Source: Natrononativus amylolyticus
Lineage (GTDB): Archaea > Halobacteriota > Halobacteria > Halobacteriales > Natrialbaceae
Length of the DNA stretch: 64,000 nt
Direction of reading: 5' to 3'
NCBI RefSeq assembly: GCF_024362525.1
Contig: NZ_CP101458.1
Span: 310,001-374,000, forward strand
Under the pieces are notes generated by a model that was given only the letters and a program-made list of their open reading frames with translations, was not told the origin of the DNA and did no database searches. The position numbers and the translations under genes are program-made. Positions 17,415 to 26,723 of this stretch are shown piece by piece (the first letter of the stretch is position 1; each line of letters opens with the position of its first letter).

Positions 17415-17819
17415 TCACTCGCCTCGAGGTCGGTCGGCCTGTAACAGCGTCACCGTCACCCGGCCGACCGCGTCGAAGTCCTTCAGCCGGTAGACCAGCC
17501 GTCGGACACGCTCGGCGGAGCCGTGACAGAACACCGTCTCGAGACACCACTCGCCGTGGTGGACGTGACAGGTCGTGTCGATCTCCGCCTGGAACTCGTG
17601 CTGGACGGTGTGGAGTTCCTCGATGATCTCGTCGTGGACGTAGTCGAAGACGACCGTCGCCACGACGGTGCCGGTCGCGGCCTCGAGGCGGTTGTGCGAC
17701 TCGACGTACTCCTGGATCGCCTCGCGGAGCGCCCGCGAGCGGGAATCGAGTCCCTCTGACTGCCAGACGGCGTCGAACTCCGCGAGCATCTCCTCGGGAA
17801 CGTTGAGGCTCGTTCGCAT
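17415..17819 (-). CDS. nikR: Nickel-responsive regulator NikR (CopG/RHH family)
   Basis: This 134-residue protein is the size of NikR. An N-terminal ribbon-helix-helix (MRTSLNVPEEMLAEFD) binds DNA. The C-terminal ACT-like domain contains the nickel ligands in HTVQHEF and CHVHHGEWCLETVFCHG, matching the conserved His/His/Cys set. NikR normally represses nickel uptake genes when Ni(II) is bound; no such operon is visible nearby. The ATG at 17819 is chosen because the longer frame is low-complexity shadow. It is followed upstream by a metal-sensing Lrp-TRASH gene on the same strand, 43 bp away. Confidence 0.9.
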   Translation of the reverse strand: MRTSLNVPEEMLAEFDAVWQSEGLDSRSRALREAIQEYVESHNRLEAATGTVVATVVFDYVHDEIIEELHTVQHEFQAEIDTTCHVHHGEWCLETVFCHGSAERVRRLVYRLKDFDAVGRVTVTLLQADRPRGE

Positions 17820-17862
17820 GGCCCCGCATTCGGGTGGGAGCGGAAAAGCTCCCGCGGTCCGC

Positions 17863-18453
17863 TCAGGCGGAGTCGGCGAACCGGTCGTACCGGTCCTCGA
17901 ACGTCGACCGGCAGGTCGGACAGCAGAAGTGGTACAGCTCGCCGTCGATCCGGCTCGAGACGCCGTCGGCGCCCACGGTGTTGTCGCACTCGGCACACGA
18001 GAGCGCGAGGTCGGGCGAACCGACCGTCGGCGTCCACGATCGGTCGGCGAGCAGGTGGACCCGGTAGCGCCGGAGCCACTCGAGGTCGACTGCCTCGGCC
18101 AGCAGCCGTTTCGCCCGCCCCTGCTGGACGGTCGCGACGGCGAGCACCCTCTCGTCGGCGGTCTCGAAGACGTGTTCGACCGACTCGGCCGCCGCCAGCC
18201 GGTCGGCGGTGCGGTCGCCGGCGCCCGGACGACACTCGAGGTCGAGCAACACGTCGGTACCGCCGGTGATCGAGGCGTGATCGACGTCGGCGGTGAACCC
18301 CCGGACGACGCCGAGGTCGACGAGGCGGTCGATCCGGTCGGAAACCGTGGGCGCGGAGACGTCGACCCGGTCGGCGATCTCGCTGTACGGCCGCCTGGCG
18401 TCTTCGACGAGCAGGTGGAGGATCTCGAGGTCCGTCTCGTCCAGCGTTCGCAT
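17863..18453 (-). CDS. Lrp/AsnC-type regulator with C-terminal TRASH metal-binding domain
   Basis: This 196-residue protein has an N-terminal AsnC HTH (DETDLEILHLLVEDARRPYS), a middle effector-like region, and a C-terminal TRASH domain with Cys pairs in SCAECDNTVG and FCCPTCRSTF. Lrp-TRASH proteins in haloarchaea are copper sensors (VNG1179C of Halobacterium salinarum controls copper efflux). It probably senses Cu or another soft metal. With nikR downstream it makes a two-regulator metal pair. The ATG at 18453 directly starts the HTH. Confidence 0.9.
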   Translation of the reverse strand: MRTLDETDLEILHLLVEDARRPYSEIADRVDVSAPTVSDRIDRLVDLGVVRGFTADVDHASITGGTDVLLDLECRPGAGDRTADRLAAAESVEHVFETADERVLAVATVQQGRAKRLLAEAVDLEWLRRYRVHLLADRSWTPTVGSPDLALSCAECDNTVGADGVSSRIDGELYHFCCPTCRSTFEDRYDRFADSA

Positions 18454-18498
18454 ACCGCGTGGTTGGTCCGGAGTGGGTTTAGCCTTCCTGATCCCCGG

Positions 18499-19068
18499 TT
18501 AGCGCCCGAGGGTGTGGAACTCCTCGTTGGGCCGCATGTCGGCCAGCTGGGCCATCCGGTTCGAGAGGTTGAAAAACGCCGCCACGGAGCCGACGTCCCA
18601 GATCGCTCGCCGGCTGAAGCCGTGCTCCTCGAGTCGCGCCAGGTCGGCCTCCTCGACTTCCGCCTGGGACTCGGTGAGCTTCACGGCAAGGTCGAGCATC
18701 GCGCGGTGGCGCTCGTCGACGTCGGCGTTGCGGTAGTTGGCCACGAGCTGGTCCGCGAGCAGCGGGTCGTCGCCGTAGAGCCGCACGAGCGCGCCGTGGG
18801 CGACGTTGCAGTAGTAGCAGTCGTTCGCGCCGCTGACGGCGACGATGATCATCTCGATCTCCCGGCGGGTGAGTTCGGTGTCCTCGATCAGCGCGTCGTA
18901 GTAGCCGAAGAACGCCCGGAAGTGCGAGGGGCGGTAGGCGTACGCCAGGAACACGTTCGGCGTGAACCCGGCGCGTTCGGTTTCCTCGTCGATACGCTCT
19001 CTGAGGTCTTCGGGGAGCGACTCCTCCTCTGGCACCGGAAACCGCGTCATCGGATCGACGTCCGTCAT
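18499..19068 (-). CDS. AhpD/carboxymuconolactone decarboxylase-like peroxidase-related protein
   Basis: This 189-residue protein has the alkylhydroperoxidase AhpD fold with the redox pair in NDCYYCNVAHGA (CxxC, followed by His). A flanking pattern of helices matches the peroxidase-related subfamily. The expected role is thiol-dependent peroxide reduction in the cytoplasm. The ATG at 19068 (MTDVDPMTRF) is chosen; an ATG six codons later is possible. The partner for electron delivery is not visible. Confidence 0.87.
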   Translation of the reverse strand: MTDVDPMTRFPVPEEESLPEDLRERIDEETERAGFTPNVFLAYAYRPSHFRAFFGYYDALIEDTELTRREIEMIIVAVSGANDCYYCNVAHGALVRLYGDDPLLADQLVANYRNADVDERHRAMLDLAVKLTESQAEVEEADLARLEEHGFSRRAIWDVGSVAAFFNLSNRMAQLADMRPNEEFHTLGR

Positions 19069-19182
19069 GGGGGCGACAACGGCTCCGAGGACGATAACGT
19101 TCCGGCCGCCGGTCGGCGTCTGACGATTTCTCCACGCGATCGGCGGTGGATTTATGCTCCGGTGGTTCCTCGCGTGGAGCAG

Positions 19183-19668
19183 ATGTACCAGCTCGGCCAC
19201 TACGGCGCGGCCCTCCTCGCGTACGCGCCTCTCGGTGGCGCCGTCGCGCTTGCGGGCTACGAACCCGCCGCGGTCATCGGGGCGCTCGTCTGCGTCTCCC
19301 TGTCGACGCTTCCCGACTGCGACCACCGGCTGCCGATGATCGAACACCGCGGGCCGACGCACACCCTCCTGTTCGCCGTCCTCGTCGGGGCTGGTCTCGC
19401 CGCCGCGGCGGCGATGCTCGTCGGCTCCGCCTCGCCGATCGACGTCGGCGTCGTCGGGTTCGCCTTCCTCGTCGGCACGCTGTCGATCGGGTCGCACCTG
19501 GCGGCCGATGCGCTCACGCCGATGGGAATCCGCCCGTTCTGGCCGCTGTCGCGCCGACGGTACACGCTGGCGCTGACTCGAGCCGCGAACCCGATCGCGA
19601 ACTACGTCCTGTTCGCACTCGGCGTCGTCGCGTTCGTCACCGTCGCGGCGCTCGTCGTCGCACTCTGA
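19183..19668 (+). CDS. Membrane-bound metal-dependent hydrolase (YdjM/DUF457-like)
   Basis: This 161-residue protein has about four transmembrane segments. Between them lie His/Asp motifs typical of the YdjM family: STLPDCDHRLPMIEHRG, THTLLF and SHLAADALTPMG. The family is predicted to be a membrane metal-dependent hydrolase, and the substrate is unknown. A TATA-like TTTATG at about 19150 puts transcription start near 19177. The ATG at 19183 and an in-frame GTG at 19174 are both possible. Confidence 0.85.
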   Translation: MYQLGHYGAALLAYAPLGGAVALAGYEPAAVIGALVCVSLSTLPDCDHRLPMIEHRGPTHTLLFAVLVGAGLAAAAAMLVGSASPIDVGVVGFAFLVGTLSIGSHLAADALTPMGIRPFWPLSRRRYTLALTRAANPIANYVLFALGVVAFVTVAALVVAL

Positions 19669-19689
19669 GGAAGGCTGCGCTCGACTCCG

Positions 19690-20568
19690 CTACGCGCTGG
19701 CGGAGCCGTTCGGCTCCACTCTCTCGCGAACGAGCCAGATTCCGGCGACGAACGCGGCGAACAGCGCCCCCGCCGTCGCGACGTAGACGAGATCGAGGAC
19801 CGGCGAGAGCGTCATCACGGCCCGCCGGCCGAGAAAGAGGACGAGCATCGCGAGGGCGGGGAGCGCGAGGAACAGCCCGGTCAGCAGCCGCTGGTCGAAC
19901 CGGCGCCAGCCGACCATGGTGGCGGTGGTGACGGCCGCGAGCAACGCGAGGGTGATACCGTACTGGGCGGTCTGGATCGACGGCGAGTAGGTGGTGATGT
20001 CGGTGATGAACAGCGGGCTGAACGCGACGTGCAGCGGCACCATCACCGCTCCGGTTCCGAGTGCGATCGTGACGTGTCTCGCCCGGAGTCGGGAGCGCCA
20101 CACGATGACGGTCGCCACGACGAACAGCACGAAGATGAGGACGGCCGTCCAGAAGTGCAGCGAGAGGATCTCGAGTTCGTACTGGAGAACCGTCTCGCGG
20201 CCGAGGATCACCTGGATCGGCGTCAGGATCGTTCCGACGACGACCAGCCCCGTGACGCGGCGGTCGACGCTCGAGGCGAGCGCCGCGGCCGCGGCGGTAC
20301 CGACGATCGCGAAGCCGGCGAACATCGCGACGAAGCGGTGGATCCACTCGTAGAAACTCGGCAGATTCGCCGGGAGCAGGTTGTACGGGCCGGCGTCACA
20401 CTGGGGCCAGTTGGCCTCGCAGGCGAGTCCCGACCCCGTCGCTCGCGCGGCGACGCCGAGTAAGATCGTCGCCGCGACGAGAACGAGCGTCAGCGTCAGG
20501 AGGTGCCGGAAGTCGAACCGCCCGAGCAGCGTCGATGACGAATCGGAGGTGTAACTGTCGTACGACAC
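19690..20568 (-). CDS. ctaA: Heme A synthase (CtaA/COX15 family)
   Basis: This 292-residue protein has about eight transmembrane helices and the COX15/CtaA hallmark GVAARATGSGLACEANWPQC. Conserved membrane histidines lie in YEWIHRFVAM and LSLHFWTA. It oxidises heme O to heme A for aa3-type terminal oxidase. No other oxidase genes are adjacent. The start is the ATG at 20568. Confidence 0.9.
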   Translation of the reverse strand: MSYDSYTSDSSSTLLGRFDFRHLLTLTLVLVAATILLGVAARATGSGLACEANWPQCDAGPYNLLPANLPSFYEWIHRFVAMFAGFAIVGTAAAAALASSVDRRVTGLVVVGTILTPIQVILGRETVLQYELEILSLHFWTAVLIFVLFVVATVIVWRSRLRARHVTIALGTGAVMVPLHVAFSPLFITDITTYSPSIQTAQYGITLALLAAVTTATMVGWRRFDQRLLTGLFLALPALAMLVLFLGRRAVMTLSPVLDLVYVATAGALFAAFVAGIWLVRERVEPNGSASA

Positions 20569-20713
20569 GGGCCTTCAGCGGGGGTTGGGAGCGACCGTAC
20601 TTATCTTGCCCGTGTTTCGATCCCGCCGCCGGGCGGTCGTCGCGGCGGCGACGCGTCCGTCGCAGCGGCGACGCGTCCGCCGGATTCAAGAACCCGCCAC
20701 GCCAGCCTCGCAC

Positions 20714-21826
20714 ATGGAACAGGAGAAACTCGAGCGACTCGAGACCTACCTCGAGGCGACCGGCCTCGAGTCGGTCTGGTTCGCCCGTCCGAACGCGTTC
20801 GCGTGGCTCACCGGCGGGAGCAACGTCGTCGACCGCGAGACCGACGCCGGCGTCGCTGCCGTCGGCTACGACGGGGAGGATGTCACTGTACTCACCGACA
20901 CGATCGAGGCGCCCCGCATCGCAGACGAAGAGCTCCCGGATCTCGAGGGCGCCGCCGTCGAGTCCTACCCGTGGTACGAGTCCTCGCTCGCCGAGGCGCT
21001 CGCCGACCGCGTCGACGCACCCGCCGCGGCCGACGTCGACGTCCCCGGCTTCGACCGCGTCGATCCGACACCGCTGCGCCAGCCCCTGACGGAAACCGAC
21101 CGCGAGCGCTACCGCCAGCTCTCCCGACAGACCGCCGACGCCGTCGAGGCCGTCTGTCGCGAACTCCAGCCCGGCGACCGCGAGCACGAGGTCGCCTCGG
21201 CGCTGCTGGTGGCGCTCTCGGCCCGGAAAATCGAGGCGCCGGTGGTGCTCGTCGGCGGCGCCGAGCGCGCCCAGCGCCACCGCCACTACACGCCGACGGA
21301 CGCCGAACTCGGCGAGTACGCGCTGGTGTCGGTGACGACCCAGCGCCGCGGACTCCACGCGAGCTGTAGCCGCACGGTCGCCTTCGATCCGCCCGCCTGG
21401 CTCGAGGAACGAACCGGGTACGCCGCCCGCGTCGAGACGACGGCGCTGGCGGCGACCCGCGAGGCGGCCGCCAGCGGGGGGACGGCCGGCGACGTCTTCG
21501 GGGAGATTCAGAACGCCTACGACGCGGTCGGCTTCGACGGCGAGTGGGAACGCCACCACCAGGGCGGCGCCGCCGGGTTCTCGGGACGGGAGTGGATCGC
21601 GACGCCGGATCACGAGGCGTCCGTCGAAGCGCCGATGGCCTACGCCTGGAACCCGACGATCCAGGGCGCCAAGAGCGAGGATACGGTCCTCGTCGACGAC
21701 GGTGGCGAGGGGAGCGAGGCGTTCGACATTCTCACGGAAACCGGCGACTGGCCGACGGAGACGGTCCGCGCCGTCGGCTCCGACCTCGAACTCGAGCGCC
21801 CGGCGGTGCTCTCCCTCGAGTCGTAG
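20714..21826 (+). CDS. M24 (Xaa-Pro peptidase/creatinase) family protein with missing metal ligands
   Basis: This 370-residue protein has a creatinase-type N-domain (ARPNAFAWLTGGSNVV) and an M24 pita-bread fold (about 130-360). The active-site positions are degenerate. The first Asp region reads LVSVTTQRRG, and the second, normally SDxTRT, reads ASCSRTVAF. The Glu of EPGxY is replaced in PMAYAWNPTI. The final ED pair is kept in KSEDTVLV, and the His may survive in HHQGGAAG. It is therefore unlikely to be a normal two-metal aminopeptidase. It could be a metal-free hydrolase like creatinase or a binding protein. The ATG at 20714 was chosen over upstream frame. Confidence 0.83.
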   Translation: MEQEKLERLETYLEATGLESVWFARPNAFAWLTGGSNVVDRETDAGVAAVGYDGEDVTVLTDTIEAPRIADEELPDLEGAAVESYPWYESSLAEALADRVDAPAAADVDVPGFDRVDPTPLRQPLTETDRERYRQLSRQTADAVEAVCRELQPGDREHEVASALLVALSARKIEAPVVLVGGAERAQRHRHYTPTDAELGEYALVSVTTQRRGLHASCSRTVAFDPPAWLEERTGYAARVETTALAATREAAASGGTAGDVFGEIQNAYDAVGFDGEWERHHQGGAAGFSGREWIATPDHEASVEAPMAYAWNPTIQGAKSEDTVLVDDGGEGSEAFDILTETGDWPTETVRAVGSDLELERPAVLSLES

Positions 21827-21936
21827 CCAGCGCTCTCCGGTCGGGCGATTCGAACGCGAACGCGTCGCTCGAGTCGGTCCCGAACGCGGTCGGTGAAAAA
21901 CGATCGCGAGCCCGTGGCTCGGACGAGGAACGAGTG

Positions 21937-22530
21937 TTACGCCGACCCGTCGTCCGCGTCGCCCAGGTCGTCGTCCAGGTCGTCCTCGAGTTCGTCCGCG
22001 GGGTCGCCCCCCGGAACGACGTCTGCCTCGTCGGGGTCGTCGTCGCCGTCGACGGTGATCGTGACCGGTTCGACGCCGTCGCCGAACTCGTCCTCGCCGT
22101 CGCGTTCGAACAGCCGGTCGAGCGTGAAGATCGTGTTGAGTTCGTGCTGGACCTGGTCGACGACGCCGCCGACGAGCTCGCTCGGCTGGATCGCCGTGTA
22201 CTCGTAGGGGTTGTTCCCGGCGCCCTCGCTCGCGCGCTTCTCGCGGGACACCCGTTCCTCGTCGTGAAGCTCCGCGAGGGCCTCCCGGACGGTGCTCGGG
22301 TAGAGCCCCGTTCCCTGGGCGACCTCCTCGGACGTGCTGCCAGGGTGGGCGAGCAGGTGAACGTAAATCTTCGCGCGGGTCTCCGTGTCGAGAATCCACG
22401 ACAGGAGATCGACGATCCGCTGGTCGACTTCGTCGACTGCGGCACCCGCCACCCCGTCCTGTCCCTCCGGGTCGGTCCGCCTCGAGCCGTCGTCGGTTAC
22501 TGGATGCTCGTCAGTGTCGTCCGAAGCCAT
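21937..22530 (-). CDS. Winged-helix DNA-binding protein
   Basis: This 197-residue protein has a winged helix-turn-helix (about 40-105), with recognition segment GSTSEEVAQGTGLYPSTVRE and wing region AGNNPYEYTAIQP. A long acidic C-terminal tail follows. It looks like an ArsR/TrmB-type haloarchaeal regulator with no effector domain visible. It sits upstream of gshA on the same strand side but with its own start. Targets are unknown. Confidence 0.8.
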   Translation of the reverse strand: MASDDTDEHPVTDDGSRRTDPEGQDGVAGAAVDEVDQRIVDLLSWILDTETRAKIYVHLLAHPGSTSEEVAQGTGLYPSTVREALAELHDEERVSREKRASEGAGNNPYEYTAIQPSELVGGVVDQVQHELNTIFTLDRLFERDGEDEFGDGVEPVTITVDGDDDPDEADVVPGGDPADELEDDLDDDLGDADDGSA

Positions 22531-22578
22531 GTGCTCTCGTGTGAGAGGATGATTCGTGCGATGTTAAACCTTTGTGGC

Positions 22579-23661
22579 TCACTCGACGGCGAGTAACAGC
22601 GACTCACAGAGGGGCTCTTCCCCGCGCTCCTCGAGCAGTCGGCGCTGGCGGCTCGCGCCGCTCTCGCGGTCGTACACCTCCCGAATGCCGTCGATCCCCA
22701 GCCGCTCGCACTCGCGGTCGACGAGCTCGCCCAGATCGACGGTGCCCTCGAGATCCCGGGCGATGAACGTGGCGTCGTGACCGTGGCGGATCGCCCGCCA
22801 CTTGTTCTCGTCGAGCAGCTCCCGGCGGTGCTGGTAGCCGAGCGCGCCGTCCTCGTACTCCTCGGCCAGGGCCATCACGAGCGCGTGGGTGTACTCGACG
22901 AACGCGAGGACGACATCGGGATCGGCCTGGCCGTCCGGCGTGCGAACCTCGACCGTCCCGTGGCCCGTGTGCGGCCGGACGTCGTACCAGAGCTCGCCGC
23001 GGTCGTTGATCGCCTCGGACTCGAGCATCCGCCGTTCGAAGGTGTCGAACGCCTCGTAGTCCTCGAAGCAGGTCGGCATCCCGGTGTTCGGCAGCGCCTC
23101 GAAGATCTTCGCGCGGGCCGACTGGAGGCCGGTGTCGAAGCCGTTCCAGAACGGCGAGTTCGCCGACAGCGCCAGCATGATCGGGACGTACCACCGCAGT
23201 TCGTTGGCGATCCAGACCGCCTTGTCGGCGTCGTCGACGCCGACGTGGACGTGGACGCCCGCCGTCGTGTTCCGGTGTTGGGGGTACTGGATGCGATCGA
23301 GCTGCGAGCGGTACCGGGGCTTTTCGGCGTGCTCGAGTTCGCGCCACTTCGCCAGCGGGTGAAGCCCCGCGGCGGCGACCCGAAAGCCGTGGGCTTCGGC
23401 GTGGTCGACGAGCGCCTCGCGCACCTCGAGCAGCGCCTCGCGGGCGTCTCCGGGGCGTTCGATCAGCGGGGTCTGGGTCTCGATGACGCACTTGAACAGC
23501 TCGTGATCGAGTCGCCCCTCCAGGATCGCCGGCGGCTCGTGGTCGTAGACGAGTTCGTCGGTCCCGCTCGTGGGTCGGCCGCGCTCGTCGACGACGAAGC
23601 ACTCCTCTTCGATTCCCAGCGTCCCCAACCGCGTGAACGAATCCGGCGACCCGCGTTCCAT
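22579..23661 (-). CDS. gshA: Glutamate-cysteine ligase (gamma-glutamylcysteine synthesis)
   Basis: This 360-residue GCS2-family ligase has the N-terminal [13 protein letters not shown], the ATP/Mg segments [18 protein letters not shown] and the C-terminal [14 protein letters not shown] motif. Haloarchaea use gamma-glutamylcysteine instead of glutathione as the main low-molecular-weight thiol, made by this enzyme from Glu, Cys and ATP. Length and motifs are complete. No glutathione synthetase is present, which fits. Confidence 0.92.
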   Translation of the reverse strand: MERGSPDSFTRLGTLGIEEECFVVDERGRPTSGTDELVYDHEPPAILEGRLDHELFKCVIETQTPLIERPGDAREALLEVREALVDHAEAHGFRVAAAGLHPLAKWRELEHAEKPRYRSQLDRIQYPQHRNTTAGVHVHVGVDDADKAVWIANELRWYVPIMLALSANSPFWNGFDTGLQSARAKIFEALPNTGMPTCFEDYEAFDTFERRMLESEAINDRGELWYDVRPHTGHGTVEVRTPDGQADPDVVLAFVEYTHALVMALAEEYEDGALGYQHRRELLDENKWRAIRHGHDATFIARDLEGTVDLGELVDRECERLGIDGIREVYDRESGASRQRRLLEERGEEPLCESLLLAVE

Positions 23662-23794
23662 CGATCACTGATTTTCCCTCCGACGGTAAATACGGTTTGG
23701 AGTCGGCAGGCGAACGAGCGGAACTGACACGCCAGACGGTAACGCGCCCGCCATCACCAGCGACGGGTCTCCACGGGAGAGACGCCCGCGGTGG

Positions 23795-24244
23795 CTACTC
23801 GTACAGGTCGGTCGCGAGGCGTTCGTACGCCGGCGAGGCGGTTCGGATCGCGTTCCCGACGTGCTGGAGCTCCATCCCGAGGAGGACGACCACGTCGCTC
23901 AGCGAGACGATCCCGACGAGCGAGCCGTCGTCGTCGACGACCGGGATGCGCTGTGAGCCGGTCCGCGAGAGCTCCTCGACGACCTCGTAGATCCCGGTGT
24001 CGGCGGTGACGGTGACCAGATCGTCCGCGAGCAGCTCCGCCACCGCCTGCGACTCGGGAGCGGGGTCGTCGGTCAGCAGCACCATCGCGAGGTCGCGGTC
24101 GGTGACGATCCCGAGGGGCTCGCCGTCCTCGGCGACGACGGCGCTCCCGACGCTCTCGGCTCGCATGGTCTCGACGACCTCGGAAAGCGGCGACTCGGGG
24201 GCGACGGTGACCACGCGCGTCCGTGCGATGTCGATGACGGGCAT
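23795..24244 (-). CDS. CBS-domain pair protein
   Basis: This 149-residue protein consists almost wholly of two CBS repeats (about 5-60 and 70-125), with the motifs VGSAVVAEDGEPLGIVTDRD and QRIPVVDDDGSLVGIVSLSD. CBS pairs bind adenosine nucleotides and act as energy sensors; the partner protein is unknown. ATG 24244 (MPVIDIARTR) is preferred. Confidence 0.9.
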   Translation of the reverse strand: MPVIDIARTRVVTVAPESPLSEVVETMRAESVGSAVVAEDGEPLGIVTDRDLAMVLLTDDPAPESQAVAELLADDLVTVTADTGIYEVVEELSRTGSQRIPVVDDDGSLVGIVSLSDVVVLLGMELQHVGNAIRTASPAYERLATDLYE

Positions 24245-24342
24245 ACCCCCGGTACGACCTCGAGGCCCTTGAGTTCGCCCGCCCCTCGCGGACGCCCCGG
24301 AGTCCAAGCGGGTAAGTACACCGCCGGCCAACCGTCACACGA

Positions 24343-26049
24343 ATGCACGGACGGCGGCTCGCGACGACGGACGAGATCATCGCCGTCGTCAGTCCCGACA
24401 GCGAGGACGCCCTCGAGCGCCTCGAGCGATGGACCGACGACCGGGAGCTACGGCTGGCCGTCGTCGACGTCGGCCGGGACATCAGCGACGTCTACACCGA
24501 GGACCGGCCGACCCTCGGCGTCACCATCGGCGGCGACGGCACGTTCCTCGAGGGGATCAAGACGTTCGCCCCGCGGGGGATCCCGCTGCTGGGCGTGAAC
24601 ACCGGCACGCTGTCGTTTCTGGCCCGGGTCGAGCCCGACGAACTCGAGGACGCGCTCGAGGAGGCCCTCCGCGGGCGGGCGGTCGTCGACAGCCGCCAGC
24701 AGCTCCACGTCAGCGCGCGCGGGGTCGACGCGACCGGGATCAACGACGTCACCCTCGAACACGTCCTGCCGGAGAACCCCGTCAACCGCAAGATCACCCG
24801 GCTGCACGTGTTCGCCAACGACGAGTACGTCGGCGAGTTCGAGGGCTCCGGGCTGGCGGTGTCGACGCCCACGGGGTCGACCGGCCTCTCACTGTCGGCG
24901 AACGGACCGGTCCACTATCCGGTGAACAACGAGTCCCTCCAGCTCGTCCCCCTCCACACCCACCAGCTCGGCGTGCGTCCGGTCGTGATGGCGCCGTCGA
25001 CCGAACTGCGGATCGTCACCGGCGGGCGAGCGAGCCTGCTGGTCGACGGCGGTCGGGCGCACACGATCCTCCGCGAGAACGAGGAGGTGCTCGTGACCGG
25101 CGCCGACCGACACGCCCACATCGTCCGGACGAGCTACGACGACCACTTCTTCACCGCGATCACCAAGAAGCTCGGCTGGGACGTTCGCGGCGAGGACGAC
25201 GCCGGTCCCGACGCGAGCGCCGCGCCGGCCCCGCTCTCGAGGAACGGCGCGGACGAAGGCGAGGACCTCGTCGAACGGGCCCGCGTCCTCGCCGAGGAGG
25301 TCGCCCAGAGCGCCGGCGAGCCGCTCCGAGAGCTCCACGGCCGCGTCGAGTCGATCACGGTCAAGACGGACAAGGCGGACATCGTCACCGAAGCCGACCA
25401 CCAGGCGAACCGGATCATCACGACCGCCATCGCGAACGAGTTCCCCGACCACGGCATCTTCTCGGAGGAGGGTGGCCGAATCGAGGCCGACGGTCCCTAC
25501 ACCTGGGTGATCGACCCCCTCGACGGAACCGGAAACTTCGCTCACGGCAACCCCAACTACGCGGTGTCGGTCGCCCTCGTCGAGGAGCGGTACCCGGTCG
25601 TCGGCGTCGTCTACGTGCCCGAAACCGACGAACTGTTCAGCGCGGTCGCGGGCGGCGAGGCGACGGAGAACGAGACGCCGCTGTCGACGACCGACCGGGA
25701 CCGCCTCGACGAGAGCATGCTCCTCTCGGGGTACGACCCCGACGGCTCCTTTCTCTCGAACTTCTACCAGGAGGCTCGCGGCGTCCGCCGGCTCGGTTCG
25801 GCGGCGCTCAACCTGTGTTACCTCGCCAGCGGCAGCGCGGACGCGGTCTGGGAGTACGACACCTACCCCTGGGACGTCGCCGCGGGGCTGGTGATCGCCC
25901 GTGCGGCCGGCGCGCGGATCACCAACGCCGCCGGCGAGCCGTTCACGTTCGACTTCGAAACCGGCAGCCGAAAGATGCTCCTGGGCTCGAACGGGCCGCT
26001 GCACCCGGCCCTGCTCGAGCACCTCGAGGCGGGCGTCGTCGACAGGTGA
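24343..26049 (+). CDS. NAD kinase-inositol monophosphatase-type phosphatase fusion
   Basis: This 568-residue chain has two enzymes. Residues about 10-275 form an NAD kinase with the GGDG motif (63-66, in TIGGDGTFLEG), LLGVNTGTLSFL and STPTGSTGLSLSA. Residues about 305-565 form an IMPase/FBPase-type phosphatase with the metal motif WVIDPLDGTGNFAHGNP and a C-terminal WDVAAGLVIARAAG. NADP phosphatase-NAD kinase fusions exist in archaea (MJ0917 of Methanocaldococcus), with the phosphatase first; here the order is reversed. It could both make and remove NADP, setting the NAD/NADP balance. The substrate of the phosphatase half is inference. Confidence 0.9.
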   Translation: MHGRRLATTDEIIAVVSPDSEDALERLERWTDDRELRLAVVDVGRDISDVYTEDRPTLGVTIGGDGTFLEGIKTFAPRGIPLLGVNTGTLSFLARVEPDELEDALEEALRGRAVVDSRQQLHVSARGVDATGINDVTLEHVLPENPVNRKITRLHVFANDEYVGEFEGSGLAVSTPTGSTGLSLSANGPVHYPVNNESLQLVPLHTHQLGVRPVVMAPSTELRIVTGGRASLLVDGGRAHTILRENEEVLVTGADRHAHIVRTSYDDHFFTAITKKLGWDVRGEDDAGPDASAAPAPLSRNGADEGEDLVERARVLAEEVAQSAGEPLRELHGRVESITVKTDKADIVTEADHQANRIITTAIANEFPDHGIFSEEGGRIEADGPYTWVIDPLDGTGNFAHGNPNYAVSVALVEERYPVVGVVYVPETDELFSAVAGGEATENETPLSTTDRDRLDESMLLSGYDPDGSFLSNFYQEARGVRRLGSAALNLCYLASGSADAVWEYDTYPWDVAAGLVIARAAGARITNAAGEPFTFDFETGSRKMLLGSNGPLHPALLEHLEAGVVDR

Positions 26050-26107
26050 GCGCCCGTCGTGGGCGTCGCCGGCTGGCACTGCTCGAGCGCGCGGATAACC
26101 GGGTCCG

Positions 26108-26638
26108 TCACAGCACGTCGGATTCGATCGCCGAGAGGTACAGGAAGTACGCCAGGGCCGCCACGATCAGGGAGACCGCAAGGACGGTCACTCCGACGAA
26201 CCCGTCGAGCGCCGCTCCGGGGTCGTTCCAGAGGTAGACTCCACCCTCGATCGCGAACGCGGTCAGCCCGCCGTAGAACAGCGCCAGGGCCGTCGCCCGA
26301 ACCACGGCCACCCCGCCGCGGTCGCGGCTCTGGAACAGTTCGAGGACGAACAGGAGCGCGAAGATGAGGAGGTAGAACGGGCTCGGGATCGCCTGGCCGA
26401 GCGTCTGCGGGCCGGTCACCGCGACGTAGCCGTAGTACGCCAGCGCGAGCAGGACGCCCCCGACCAGCGTCAGCGAGAGCCCGTAGCCGCTGGCGTCGGT
26501 GACGGTCGCCGGGACGAAGCCGTCGCTCGAGTCGGTCCCGTCGGCGTCGGCTGTCGCGGTCCGTCCCCGATCGCTCGTCGAATCGGCTCGGACGTTCGAG
26601 TCCGACGGGGAACCGTCGGGGTCGTCGTCTCCGGACAT
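26108..26638 (-). CDS. Hypothetical four-helix membrane protein with acidic N-terminus
   Basis: This 176-residue protein has a disordered Asp/Ser/Thr-rich N-terminus (about 1-50) and four hydrophobic helices. I do not recognise the family. ATG 26638 (MSGDDDPDGS) is preferred over an ATG 13 codons upstream. It is convergent with the NAD kinase fusion gene. Confidence 0.7.
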   Translation of the reverse strand: MSGDDDPDGSPSDSNVRADSTSDRGRTATADADGTDSSDGFVPATVTDASGYGLSLTLVGGVLLALAYYGYVAVTGPQTLGQAIPSPFYLLIFALLFVLELFQSRDRGGVAVVRATALALFYGGLTAFAIEGGVYLWNDPGAALDGFVGVTVLAVSLIVAALAYFLYLSAIESDVL

Positions 26639-26723
26639 ACCCGTCCCTTCTCCGGCGTGCATTACAAGCGTTGGCACGGAAATAACGCGTTGACACGGAA
26701 CTCGCGGTGTGCCCGGTCGCTCG

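Noticed and set aside
24429-26237. 602-residue Arg/Pro-rich open frame on the plus strand
   Set aside because: It is the shifted-frame shadow of the NAD kinase-phosphatase gene; high GC removes stops. Composition is Arg-rich, not the acidic haloarchaeal pattern.
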